From the NCBI GenBank assembly GCA_017415805.1, contig JAFQEC010000001.1:1-45349 (forward strand): a stretch of 45,349 nt of DNA. The letters are read 5' to 3'. Below, in pieces: positions 8,588-17,079 of the stretch. The notes beneath the pieces are model-generated. The model had not been told where the DNA came from and ran no database searches. It saw nothing but the letters and a program-made list of their open reading frames with translations. The position numbers were made by a program, and so were the translations under genes. The stretch comes from Clostridia bacterium (GTDB lineage: Bacteria > Bacillota > Clostridia > Oscillospirales > CAG-272). How positions within the stretch are numbered: position 1 is the stretch's first letter; every line of letters begins with the position of its first letter.

Positions 8588-11500
8588 TTATTCCGAAACT
8601 CTCAAGCCCGCATACTGGGCAAGCACGCGCTGCTGCGCGTTGTTGTAGCGGCTGTAACCGCTGACACCCAAAACGATGCTGGCATAGCCGTAATACACAC
8701 CGTTTGTGATTCCTGCGTTCGGCTGTACGCTACGCAGCGCTGCATCACAGGTCTGGCTCAGCGAGCGAGTATTATTGATGGAGCTGAATGCACTGTAGAA
8801 ATACGTGTCCTGTCCACCCACGGTCACCTTTGCGTAGGATACGGCCGCGTAAGCCAAATTATAGTTCTCGGTCTTGATATTGACCAATGCCGCACGGATG
8901 GTCTTAGAGCCGTCCTGTGCGGTGCTCATGCCCTTCGAGGTGGCCACAACATCGGCCACGATCTTATTGGCCGCCTTTAACGCCGCATGCGTGAAGACGC
9001 CCTGCGCGTCCACCACGTAGCTGGCAGGCACGATCAGCGTGCCGTAAGAAACCGAAGTGCCCGCATCGGCACGTGCCTCAAGGGCGGCAACCGTTTCAGC
9101 GCTGACAGTGCTGACAAACCGCAGGCCGTTGGAATCGGCTGCCATGCGCACCTGTGCGCCCGTTTTCATTTCGGGCGAGTAGGCCGCATCGGTGGCAGCA
9201 GTGTTGATCCATGCATGGTAAGCTATCCCATTGTGCTCACCCACAAACGAGGAGACCGTGGCAGACAGACCGCCCGTGCCATTGGCCTCAACGGTTGCGC
9301 CGGGAAGCGCGCTAAAGAAAGAATTTGGGGTCGAGGTGTACGCGTAGTAGGCCGACGAAGCAGTAGTCATCAGAACGCCGCCGGTTATATTCAGTTTTGT
9401 GGTGGAGACTGCGTTTTGAATGAGATTGGATGTACCGGCACTGATTAGCTTGCCTCCGGTCACGTTAATCGTGGCACCGTTGCTCGCGGCTGCAACCAAG
9501 ATGGTGCCGCCTGCGGCGGCAGTTGCAGTACTAACCGCGGCACCGCCGGTGACGTTGAGGGTGTTGCCCGTGCCCTGTCGGAACCAAACGCAACCATTCG
9601 TCGCGTGCGTACCCGTGTGCGTGCCTGCATTAAGGTTGATGGTGTTGTTTGAGCCACCATTGAAAACCAAGGGATATGTGCATGCGACGGCCTGCGTCAA
9701 CACAGAATCATCGCCCTTCACACCGATGTGGAAGACGCCACCGGTACCAAGCGCCTCAACCAGCGCGTTGACCGCAGTATATGTGCCTGCGCGCATCGAA
9801 ACAACGGTTCTGGTGGCCGCGTCATAGAAGATTCGAGCCGACTGAAGCGCGCCGTCGTAAATATTGATCCTGCTGTCGGTGGCGTTTTCGGTACGAATCG
9901 CACCTGTTCCGTTGCCGATCAGGGTGCCGCCATAGACATTAAAGGTCTGGCTTGCGCTGTTTGCGCGGATCCAAAGTGCGTACGTTTTACCTGTGTAGGT
10001 GCCGCCGTAGACATTGATGGTGCTGCCCGAGCCGCCGTTGAAAACGAAGGGATACTCGCAGACTGATGTCATTGTCGGTGCGGTTGTGCTGTCACTTGCA
10101 CCGAAGCTGTAGATCGAATTCTTGGCGTAAGTCATGACCAGCGAGTTGGTCGCAACGCACACGCCGTCAAACGCGTTAACGACGGTCTCGGTGCCGCGGT
10201 CAAAGAAGATGTCCTTCGCATCGAGCGTGCCGCCCCAGACATTGATCTTATTGCTTTGGGCACCGGTCTCAATATAAAAGACATACCTGTTGCTTCCACC
10301 GATCAAGGTGCCGCCCCAGACATTGACGGTCGCGCCGTTGCCGTGCGTCTCCACACTGCTTATTCCCTCGAGCGTTACGCCCTCGTATACATTGAGGACA
10401 GAGCCGTCCTGGCTGTGCATCACAACAGCTTGAGATCCACTGCTTGAGATCGTGACATTGCGGATCGCAAGAACCGTGTAGTTGCCCTCATAAGACGTCT
10501 CCATGAGGCCACGAACGTTTGCCTGGTTGGAAAGGAGATTCACATTCTCCATTGTAATGCTTCCGCCAAAGAAATTGAGCGCATAACAGGGATTGGCCAC
10601 AGTGCCGACGCATTCCACGCTCAACGTGTAGTGCGCCGAGCCCTTACTGGTCAGCGTGTAGGAAAAATATGGCGAGAGGATGTGGCCCTGAATACCGCCG
10701 ACTGCTGCATAGAACGTCGTGTCTGCCGAATTGATCACTCTTGCAACGTTATTGAGCAGCATGACTCTGCCACCGTCACCCACCGATCTCATGGCACGGT
10801 CGATCTCAAAGTCGAAGAAGAATTTGGAGATCGGCGTATTGCCGTCCGTTACCTCGATATCAGCCACCTCGGCAATGCGCGCAATGCTGCCACCAACAGC
10901 CGCAAGCTTAGCGGACACGGCCGTGTTTGCGGTGTTGTAACCGACGGTCGTAATATTCTTGTAGGTGCCGTTTGCTTCATCCACCAGGTGATAATCACCG
11001 TTTTTGTTATCAACGGTGACCGTTGCGGTGCTTGCCGTTACCTTATAATAAGCATCCAAGCGCGTGCCGAAATATACGCGGGTCAGATAGTCACCCGCCA
11101 CCATCGTGGTCTTCTTGGCATTCGTGATGCTCTCGGCGGTTTGTCCATAGAAGGCGCCGCCCGCAAACTCGGTATAGGTATTGTTGGCAACAGACGGATT
11201 GTAGATCTTTCCCAAGCTCTTGGAGTAGAACTCGCCGCCATAAATGTAGTTGTAACCGTAGCCGTTCACCGCACCCGCAAGAATGGGGGTGCTGGCGGTA
11301 TTGAGCAGAATGAAGACGCCGCCAAGGATAATGTTGGTTCCGCCGTAGTTGGATTGGATCATCTTGGTGGTGGTGCTGCTGCCCACAAACGTGCCGCCGT
11401 AAATCGTGGTGGTAGGCGCATAGCGGCCATTCGCGTCACTGTTGGCGGTGCTGAAAGAGCGCGTCACAAGGTACGCATCGCACGCGCCCTGGGCACCGTT

Positions 11501-12187
11501 GGCAAACACGCCCGCATAAATGCCGAGCTGGCCGTAATTGCAAATAAAGAATTCACTTGCATTCGGTGCATAGGCATAGGTGTCATCGCCCACGATGCGC
11601 AGATAGCTTGCAGGTCCGCTGACCACATATGCGGCGCCGCTGCCGTTCGCGTCAGCCGAGCCGTAGGAGCCGCCTGCGAAAACGCGTACGTTCTCCAGCG
11701 TCAGCGCACTCGCCTTATCGGTCTCATCCATGCCTGCTCGCACGCCGCTGCCAACAGAAGCGACCGTCAGGTTCTTGACCGTAACGTCCGAGCCATCACC
11801 GCCGACCGTAAGCAAAAAGTCGTCCGCAGTGCCGCCGTAAAGGACCGCACCGTTTCCGTCCAGCGTCCAAGCACAGGCGGGGCTTTCCAGCACGATCGCG
11901 GTATCACAGGAGTATACCGTTCCCGCTGTCAGCTTGAGCGTATAGCCTTCCTTGACCTCATGCATCGCCGCGGAAAGATCCTGTGCCGATTCGACCACGA
12001 TCTCGCCCGCATCATCGAGAACGGTGACAGCCGTGCTGGGCGTGAGATCCTCGATCTCAATAACCGGTCGGCCGACCGCGCTTGACTCTGTTTGATTGGT
12101 TGGGAGTGCCTCGGCAAGGACCGTCATGGGAAGCATCGCCACGACCATCCATACCGCAAGCAGCAAAGCAAGCAATTTCTTTTTCAT
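8588..12187 (-). CDS. Large secreted beta-helix-type surface protein
   Basis: A 1199-residue exported protein of unknown function. The signal peptide is residues 1-25 (Lys-rich start, hydrophobic core, VLAEA end). Most of the chain (about 80-980) is built of short Gly/Asn/Thr-rich rungs with recurring INVYGGTL, LNVTGG and INVWGGTL motifs, typical of right-handed beta-helices. Two adjacent blocks of about 125 residues (about 585-710 and 710-835) are imperfect copies. The C-terminal domain (about 1005-1150: GLRFVSTVS, GTLIVPASYV, NIKTEN, YAKVTV) is also present in the protein at 13098-14315. No LPXTG, choline-binding or S-layer anchor is seen. The start follows AAGGAG; promoter and terminator are clear. 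Confidence 0.9.
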   Translation of the reverse strand: MKKKLLALLLAVWMVVAMLPMTVLAEALPTNQTESSAVGRPVIEIEDLTPSTAVTVLDDAGEIVVESAQDLSAAMHEVKEGYTLKLTAGTVYSCDTAIVLESPACAWTLDGNGAVLYGGTADDFLLTVGGDGSDVTVKNLTVASVGSGVRAGMDETDKASALTLENVRVFAGGSYGSADANGSGAAYVVSGPASYLRIVGDDTYAYAPNASEFFICNYGQLGIYAGVFANGAQGACDAYLVTRSFSTANSDANGRYAPTTTIYGGTFVGSSTTTKMIQSNYGGTNIILGGVFILLNTASTPILAGAVNGYGYNYIYGGEFYSKSLGKIYNPSVANNTYTEFAGGAFYGQTAESITNAKKTTMVAGDYLTRVYFGTRLDAYYKVTASTATVTVDNKNGDYHLVDEANGTYKNITTVGYNTANTAVSAKLAAVGGSIARIAEVADIEVTDGNTPISKFFFDFEIDRAMRSVGDGGRVMLLNNVARVINSADTTFYAAVGGIQGHILSPYFSYTLTSKGSAHYTLSVECVGTVANPCYALNFFGGSITMENVNLLSNQANVRGLMETSYEGNYTVLAIRNVTISSSGSQAVVMHSQDGSVLNVYEGVTLEGISSVETHGNGATVNVWGGTLIGGSNRYVFYIETGAQSNKINVWGGTLDAKDIFFDRGTETVVNAFDGVCVATNSLVMTYAKNSIYSFGASDSTTAPTMTSVCEYPFVFNGGSGSTINVYGGTYTGKTYALWIRANSASQTFNVYGGTLIGNGTGAIRTENATDSRINIYDGALQSARIFYDAATRTVVSMRAGTYTAVNALVEALGTGGVFHIGVKGDDSVLTQAVACTYPLVFNGGSNNTINLNAGTHTGTHATNGCVWFRQGTGNTLNVTGGAAVSTATAAAGGTILVAAASNGATINVTGGKLISAGTSNLIQNAVSTTKLNITGGVLMTTASSAYYAYTSTPNSFFSALPGATVEANGTGGLSATVSSFVGEHNGIAYHAWINTAATDAAYSPEMKTGAQVRMAADSNGLRFVSTVSAETVAALEARADAGTSVSYGTLIVPASYVVDAQGVFTHAALKAANKIVADVVATSKGMSTAQDGSKTIRAALVNIKTENYNLAYAAVSYAKVTVGGQDTYFYSAFSSINNTRSLSQTCDAALRSVQPNAGITNGVYYGYASIVLGVSGYSRYNNAQQRVLAQYAGLRVSE

Positions 12188-12252
12188 GTGCTTTTTCTCC
12201 TTACATGGATTTGGAAACTCGCATACGCGCGCATGCGCAGTTACTTATATAT

Positions 12253-12281
12253 ATTATAAAATATTTTATGTTTTGCATCAA
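12253..12281 (-). promoter_or_regulatory. Promoter of the 1199-residue protein gene
   Basis: Minus strand: TTGATG (12276-12281), 17 bases, TATAAT (12253-12258), 66 bases upstream of the start codon. The remaining intergenic DNA up to 12435 has no gene. Confidence 0.85.
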
Positions 12282-12435
12282 GTGGTTTTCGCGGATTTTT
12301 CCACTTTCTCCGTTTCGCACAAGCGCACACACGCGCATCCGTGCGCGCGCGATAAAAAGCAGGCCGATACGCATACCGTTACAGGCCTTTTTGCTTTGTG
12401 AATTTTCACAAAGCGACCGTGCCTTCCGCTTTTGA

Positions 12436-12474
12436 CAAAGGGCCGTGAAGCGTGTTTCGCTTCACGGCCCTTTG
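12436..12474 (-). terminator. Terminator of rnhA
   Basis: 17-bp perfect stem CAAAGGGCCGTGAAGCG with a 5-base loop, directly after the rnhA stop. The T-run is short, but the stem is very strong. Confidence 0.75.
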
Positions 12475-12495
12475 TTCTGCATCAAGATGCACGGC

Positions 12496-12966
12496 TCACA
12501 CCGTTTCGGCTCTTTTTGGCTCGGCGGCGGGCAAAAATCGCTCGGCAAAGGCGGTCGCCAAGCGGTCGCAGCGTTCATTGTATGGGTGTCCTGCGTGCCC
12601 CTTCACCCAAACGAAGGTCACCTCGTGGCACTCGAGCAGATCCAGCAGCCGTTCCCACAGATCGACGTTCAGCGCAGGAGACCTGTCGGCCTTGCGCCAG
12701 CCGTTTGCACGCCAACCGCGTGCCCAACCGTTATTGATCGCCTCGGTCACATAGCGCGAATCGGTGGTCAATGTTACCGCACAGGGCTCCTTCAGGGCCT
12801 CCAGTGCAGAGATCACGCCGCACAGCTCCATGCGATTGTTTGTGGTATGCGCTTCTCCCCCCGACAGCTCCTTTTCGCGGCCGTTATAAACCAAGATTGC
12901 CCCCCAGCCGCCGCACCCGGGATTGCCCTTGCATGCGCCGTCGGTATAGATCTCGACCCTTTTCAT
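12496..12966 (-). CDS. rnhA: Ribonuclease HI
   Basis: Cytosolic endonuclease that degrades the RNA strand of RNA-DNA hybrids, used in Okazaki primer and R-loop removal. The 156-residue protein matches the size of E. coli RNase HI. All catalytic positions are visible: Asp9 in [11 protein letters not shown], Glu47 in NNRMELCGV, Asp69 in TTDSRYV, His124 in [14 protein letters not shown] and Asp134. The start at 12966 has AAGGAG upstream; the longer open frame to 13044 lacks a ribosome site. It sits alone between two surface-protein genes with which it has no obvious link. Confidence 0.96.
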   Translation of the reverse strand: MKRVEIYTDGACKGNPGCGGWGAILVYNGREKELSGGEAHTTNNRMELCGVISALEALKEPCAVTLTTDSRYVTEAINNGWARGWRANGWRKADRSPALNVDLWERLLDLLECHEVTFVWVKGHAGHPYNERCDRLATAFAERFLPAAEPKRAETV

Positions 12967-13009
12967 AGCTTGCTCCTTTTCCCGCCCCGTCTGGCATCTT
13001 CTTGTTTCG

Positions 13010-13038
13010 TATATACCGGTCTTATCCCAAAGGTCGAA
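13010..13038 (-). promoter_or_regulatory. Probable promoter of rnhA
   Basis: Minus strand: TTCGAC (13033-13038), 17 bases, TATATA (13010-13015), 44 bases upstream of the rnhA start. The match is moderate. Confidence 0.5.
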
Positions 13039-13042
13039 TTGC

Positions 13043-13085
13043 AAAAACCCACGGGCAGCAGAGCCGTTGCTCCGCTGCCCGTGGG
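13043..13085 (-). terminator. Terminator of the small surface-protein gene
   Basis: Long stem CCCACGGGCAGC...GCTGCCCGTGGG with an inner extension, then TTTTT on the minus strand, 13 bases after the stop at 13098. Confidence 0.9.
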
Positions 13086-13097
13086 TTCAATGGCCAA

Positions 13098-14315
13098 TCA
13101 GTGGAAATCCGAATACGAGAAGAACGGAAGCAAAATCACATTGTCCTGCTCGCAGTAAACAAACGCATTCAGCACACCCTCGATCGCAACACCGCAGAAT
13201 TGAGAAAGATCCAGGCTTGCGCCGGTTCCGATCACCAAAACGCCCGAGGCATCCTTTGCCAACTCACCCAAAAGCGCACTGTATTTTTCCCATTCGGCAG
13301 ATGCGTTCAGCGGCGAATCGTTCTCTTGATCCAAGCCGTCCTCCCCTGCCGAAATTGCCGTGAGCGTGAGGCCCGTCTGCGTATAGATGCTCGACTGGGT
13401 GAGCGCAGCGCCGCCAAAAGCGGTGCTGGACGTCAGGGCAACAACCGATTGCATATAGCTCTTGAGAGCATTGATCTGATAGCCGTTATAGGGAGACCAG
13501 CTGCCCGTCGCGACCTCGTTGGCATAGAAGTCGGTCGGCGTGCTGCTGCGGTCGTGCAGCGCACGGTATGCGTGCGAGTAGACCTGATCGGTGGTCTGCT
13601 CAAAGTCCTGTGCGTAATGATAGCGCACATCACCGTTTGTATAGGTGACCTTAACGTAGCCCGCTGCCGTAAAATAGCGTGCATGGTTTGCGGCCTTGAT
13701 ATTCGCGATCGATCCCGCAAAGGTGGCGGTTGTATCTCTCTCGATATACCAGCCTGCGGTGACAACATCCAGATACTGTCTGTCAAGCGCAGTGAGCGAC
13801 GCATGCGTCAGTTCGCCGTCCATATCATCCACATAGGACTGCGGCACGATCAGCGTGCCACGCTGCAACGAGGTCGCCAGCTGCGAAAGGACACCCCAGT
13901 CGGAAAGAGAGACCTCGGTCTGAAAGCGCATGCCCGTAGAGCCCTCGGTAAGGCGCAGCGTAACGCCCTCCTCAGCGGTCATGGAAAGATAGATCGGTCT
14001 GTTGAACACACCCTGATCCCCTGCGGCGAAGCTGATCTCACCGTCAGCGGGCACGATAGCGGGCTGGCCGTTGAGCGTGCCGATCCACCCGACAACAATG
14101 CCCGCGCGCGTTGCGGTAACGGGCGGTGCCGTCAAGGTAGCGGCTGCTTGCGTGTTGACCGAAGCAACGGTCACAGCATCCTGCTGGAAAATAACATCCG
14201 CCGTATTGTCACCGTCCTCTGCGGACGCGCAAAGCACTGCAAACGGCATGGCCATCACCAGCATCAACGCGGCAAGAAGCGCCGCCGTTGCGCGCCGAAA
14301 ATTATGCTTATTCAT
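13098..14315 (-). CDS. Secreted protein sharing a domain with the 1199-residue surface protein
   Basis: A 405-residue exported protein of unknown function. The signal peptide is about residues 1-29 (MNKHNFRR start, hydrophobic core ending VLCASA). Residues about 115-265 hold the same motif series as the C-terminus of the 8588-12187 protein: GMRFQTEVS, RGTLIVPQSYV, a THASL segment, NIKAANH and YVKVTY. The remaining C-terminal part has no recognisable motif. There are two possible ATGs; the first (14321) abuts the GGGGGAGGA ribosome site, so the second at 14315 is chosen for its 6-7 base spacing. It probably acts at the cell surface and has no visible anchor. Confidence 0.85.
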   Translation of the reverse strand: MNKHNFRRATAALLAALMLVMAMPFAVLCASAEDGDNTADVIFQQDAVTVASVNTQAAATLTAPPVTATRAGIVVGWIGTLNGQPAIVPADGEISFAAGDQGVFNRPIYLSMTAEEGVTLRLTEGSTGMRFQTEVSLSDWGVLSQLATSLQRGTLIVPQSYVDDMDGELTHASLTALDRQYLDVVTAGWYIERDTTATFAGSIANIKAANHARYFTAAGYVKVTYTNGDVRYHYAQDFEQTTDQVYSHAYRALHDRSSTPTDFYANEVATGSWSPYNGYQINALKSYMQSVVALTSSTAFGGAALTQSSIYTQTGLTLTAISAGEDGLDQENDSPLNASAEWEKYSALLGELAKDASGVLVIGTGASLDLSQFCGVAIEGVLNAFVYCEQDNVILLPFFSYSDFH

Positions 14316-14359
14316 GAACATTCCTCCCCCAGGTACAAGTATGGAAGTTTATTATATTT

Positions 14360-14388
14360 ATTATAAAGTATTTTCTACCAAGTGTCAA
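14360..14388 (-). promoter_or_regulatory. Strong promoter of the small surface-protein gene
   Basis: Minus strand: perfect TTGACA (14383-14388), 17 bases, perfect TATAAT (14360-14365). Confidence 0.9.
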
Positions 14389-14513
14389 GTTGCGTTTTGC
14401 ACCAAATCACAAACTCGCTTTTGTGCAACATCGACACCCAAAAAGCATCGCTTATTACCTTATATACAAAAAAGCCCGCCGCAGCTTCTTATCCGCGCTT
14501 CACGGCAACAAGC

Positions 14514-14543
14514 AAAAAGGCAGCGGGCGTTGCCGCCGCTGCC
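14514..14543 (-). terminator. Terminator downstream of the helical-protein gene
   Basis: Minus strand: GGCAGCGG / CCGCTGCC stem followed by TTTTT. It lies about 60 bases after the stop at 14605. Confidence 0.7.
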
Positions 14544-14604
14544 TTGGATCTCATTCGATTCATAGAAATGCGAGTAGGTGGTGAAGGCGACCGCACATGT
14601 CCAC

Positions 14605-15057
14605 TCAAAGATAGCGCTTGAGCTCCTCCAAATTGCGCTCCTCAAAGCGCACCACCTCACGGGCAAGGCGTGCCGCCTTACTGCTCGGATCCACTGCTTC
14701 CAAATGATTGATCAGCCTTGTGAGATCGGTAATGCCCATATTCGAGCCCTCGATCATCATTTCGGCAATATGCGTCGTGCTGGAATCGACCATGGTGTTG
14801 AAGGCCATGCCCATTTTTGCCGAAAAACGCGCGACTGCCCCCTCCTCCTTGGCCTTACAGCCGCGCTCGTGCAACGCCTGCTCGGCGTGCGCGGCGTATT
14901 TTTCATACCCGTCCAGCTGCTGCGTCATCGCGCTGCGCAGTGCATCGTCCCCAACACTCGGAAGCAGATTGATGATCGCATCCGCACCCATCTTCACATT
15001 CTTGTAGATCTCCCCGAGCGCCGACTCCTCAGTGACCTCTTTTTTTATGATCCGCAT
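14605..15057 (-). CDS. Uncharacterised all-helical protein, ferritin-like pattern
   Basis: 150 residues, not assigned to a family. The sequence is predicted almost entirely helical, with several amphipathic segments rich in Ala, Glu, Met and Leu. Examples are AMTQQLDGYEKYAAHAEQAL and a C-terminal EVVRFEERNLEELKRYL. The spacing of Glu and His in the helices recalls ferritin-like four-helix bundles of the DUF2383/DUF3231 kind, but this is only an impression. No signal peptide or membrane segment is visible. The start at 15057 is preceded by AGGGA; the open frame extends 17 codons further without a ribosome site and into the terminator hairpin. It is transcribed apart from the dnaI-like gene, from which a terminator separates it. 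Confidence 0.75.
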   Translation of the reverse strand: MRIIKKEVTEESALGEIYKNVKMGADAIINLLPSVGDDALRSAMTQQLDGYEKYAAHAEQALHERGCKAKEEGAVARFSAKMGMAFNTMVDSSTTHIAEMMIEGSNMGITDLTRLINHLEAVDPSSKAARLAREVVRFEERNLEELKRYL

Positions 15058-15078
15058 ACCATTCCCTGCCTTTTTTAT

Positions 15079-15122
15079 AAAATAACGGAGCACGCATAGT
15101 TTGTGCATGCTCCGTTATTTTA
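15079..15122 (-). terminator. Terminator of the rex-dnaD-dnaI-like operon
   Basis: Long inverted repeat AAATAACGGAGC / GCTCCGTTATTT around an inner GCA/TGC stem, followed by TTTTAT on the minus strand. Confidence 0.85.
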
Positions 15123-15132
15123 TGTACCGCGC

Positions 15133-16116
15133 TTATTTTTCGCTCAATTTCTGGCGGCGGATATCGGTCCCGCTGAACAGCAGGGGGTGGAAATCACCGC
15201 TGAACAGTCGGCTGGCGATGCGGTCACTGTAACGCGCCTTGATCTCCTTACCCGTGAGGTTGGTGTTGATGATGGTGGGGCGACGCAGATTGATGCGCGT
15301 ATCCAGCACCATATACAGGCAGGAGTTGGTGAACTGATTGGTGACCTCGGTGCCCAGATCGTCGATAATGAGCAGATCGCACTCGGTATAGCGCGCGGGG
15401 TCGCTTGCGTCCCCTGCGGCCGTGCCCGAGCCAAAGCGTGCCACCTCAAAATCCGCGAACATACGGATCGCCCCCGTGTAATACACATCAAAGCCGCGCT
15501 CGATCACGCGGCGCGCGACGGCCGTGGAAAGATGGGTCTTTCCAAGCCCCGTTGCACCGCATAACAGCAAATTTCCCGACGCGGGCGAAAAGGTCTCGGC
15601 ATAGTCCTTGAGGATCTCCAGATTGCGTGCCATTTGCGCGCGCTCGGTCTCCCCCGTGTAATATTTGAGGTCAAAGCCCTCAAAGCTTTGGGTGGCCATC
15701 AGCTTGCCGAGCCCCGAGTTTTCAAATGCGGCTAGCACCAGCTCGCGGCGCAGACACTCACACATTTTGGTTCCAATATAGCCCGAATCGTGGCATTTTT
15801 GGCACTCAAAGGGAGGCAGCGTGTAGTCAGCAGGGTAGCCGAGGTCTGCCAAAAGCGCAGCGCGCTCGGCCTGCAGGGCCAGATTCTTTTCGCGCACGGC
15901 GGCCAACTTCTCTGCATGCTCCTTGCCCGTGCCGATGGCGGCAAGCGCGATCTCCGCGCCCGTCGCGGCAAGTCGGCGGTCCAGCGTAGCGAGCTCGGGG
16001 GATTTGGCGTGCAGCTCAGCCATGCGGCGGTCGGCCTCGGCATAGGCCTTCAGATATTTGGTCTGATATGCGGCACGGATGCGCCGATAATTCTCGTGAT
16101 TGTATCCCATTTTCAT
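15133..16116 (-). CDS. dnaI: DnaI/DnaC-type replicative helicase loader
   Basis: AAA+ ATPase that loads the replicative helicase during primosome assembly. The 327-residue protein has a coiled N-terminal half (about 20-90) and a four-Cys zinc motif CQKCHDSGYIGTKMCEC (about 106-122). The AAA+ domain has Walker A GATGLGKT, Walker B LLIIDDLG and a sensor-1-type TIINTNL, and the protein ends SGTDIRRQKL. The zinc motif plus AAA+ order is that of B. subtilis DnaI. The start directly abuts the dnaD stop (TAA then ATG), with GGAG inside the end of dnaD. Co-transcription with the dnaD-domain gene fits a shared primosome function. The symbol is by function, not verified orthology. Confidence 0.88.
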   Translation of the reverse strand: MKMGYNHENYRRIRAAYQTKYLKAYAEADRRMAELHAKSPELATLDRRLAATGAEIALAAIGTGKEHAEKLAAVREKNLALQAERAALLADLGYPADYTLPPFECQKCHDSGYIGTKMCECLRRELVLAAFENSGLGKLMATQSFEGFDLKYYTGETERAQMARNLEILKDYAETFSPASGNLLLCGATGLGKTHLSTAVARRVIERGFDVYYTGAIRMFADFEVARFGSGTAAGDASDPARYTECDLLIIDDLGTEVTNQFTNSCLYMVLDTRINLRRPTIINTNLTGKEIKARYSDRIASRLFSGDFHPLLFSGTDIRRQKLSEK

Positions 16117-17079
16117 TTACTCTCCGTATGTGCGCTTCAGGGCGGCTTCAAAGAAGTCATCCACGTCAAAGCTGCTACCGTTTGCGGCCTTTTTGCGTTT
16201 GTATTCGGCAATTGCGCGCTCCACGTCGTCAAGCGTGCGATAGCCCTCGGCATACCAGCGCTCCAGAATGGTATTGGCATAGGGGATCGATGCCTTGCCG
16301 ATCGAATCCACCGTGATCTCGTAGGCTTTTTTTAGCACGTCGTGCCCGTAGCACATGGAGCACACCCATTTCTCGATCATGCTCTTCTCCTTGGTGGTAA
16401 GGGCGCGCGAGGCGATCCCGAACAGCGCGCGGATCTTGCCCGTGGATTCGGCCATGATCTCAATACGGCGCAGTCGCTCCTGCAGCTCGTCGATGGCGGT
16501 CACGCCCTCGTCGTGCAGGGTCAGGGCCATTTTTTCCATGTAGCGCAGCGATTTTTTCTCCATATGTACACAGTGTGCAAGCAAAAGCAGGATGTATTCG
16601 CCGTCCAGCCCCAGATAGTCCACAAGGCCCGCAATAATGCCGACCTCGGCGGCATTGAAGATCTTGCCGAAGGTGCGCTGACAGTCGTCGATCAGGGCGG
16701 TGAGCTCGCGGCGGCGCGTGAGCAGGGCGGTCAGCTCCTCGGTAGAGTAGGACGGCACACCGCGATCGGCCACGATACGGGCAGGCCGCTCGGCCTTTTG
16801 TGCAACGGCGGCGGGCGCCTGGGGTGCGGCATCGCCCTCGTCCGGCATTAGCACGCCTGTGCCGCGCCAGAAGGCGAGTGCGTTCTCCACCTCATTTTCC
16901 TGCATAGAAAGACGGGCAGCCACGGCGCGTGCGGCGGCGGCCAGATCGACCGCGCAAAGCGGCTCGGCCGCGAGTGCGAGCAGGATGCAAAGATCCTTTT
17001 TGGTGGCGTTCTTTACCGAATCAACGACCGCGGCGGGCAGCACCGCCACGTCGCTTTGATAATTCCAAACCAGTCTCAT
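16117..17079 (-). CDS. dnaD: DnaD-domain primosomal protein
   Basis: DNA-remodelling protein expected to act with the helicase loader at replication initiation. The 320-residue protein has an N-terminal part (1-75) resembling a winged helix and a low-complexity Ala/Pro linker (about 80-105). The DnaD_N/DnaB_2-type domain (about 120-290) contains FGKIFNAAEVGIIAGLVDYL and a terminal WYAEGYRTLDDVERAI, typical of the YxxxIxxxWxxxGhxT region. Its ATG overlaps the rex TGA as ATGA, so translation is coupled. It is followed immediately by the dnaI-like gene. Confidence 0.9.
   Translation of the reverse strand: MRLVWNYQSDVAVLPAAVVDSVKNATKKDLCILLALAAEPLCAVDLAAAARAVAARLSMQENEVENALAFWRGTGVLMPDEGDAAPQAPAAVAQKAERPARIVADRGVPSYSTEELTALLTRRRELTALIDDCQRTFGKIFNAAEVGIIAGLVDYLGLDGEYILLLLAHCVHMEKKSLRYMEKMALTLHDEGVTAIDELQERLRRIEIMAESTGKIRALFGIASRALTTKEKSMIEKWVCSMCYGHDVLKKAYEITVDSIGKASIPYANTILERWYAEGYRTLDDVERAIAEYKRKKAANGSSFDVDDFFEAALKRTYGE

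Noticed and set aside
10631..12085. 484-residue plus-strand frame inside the large surface-protein gene
   Set aside because: Antisense shadow; the minus-strand gene has signal peptide, ribosome site, promoter and terminator.
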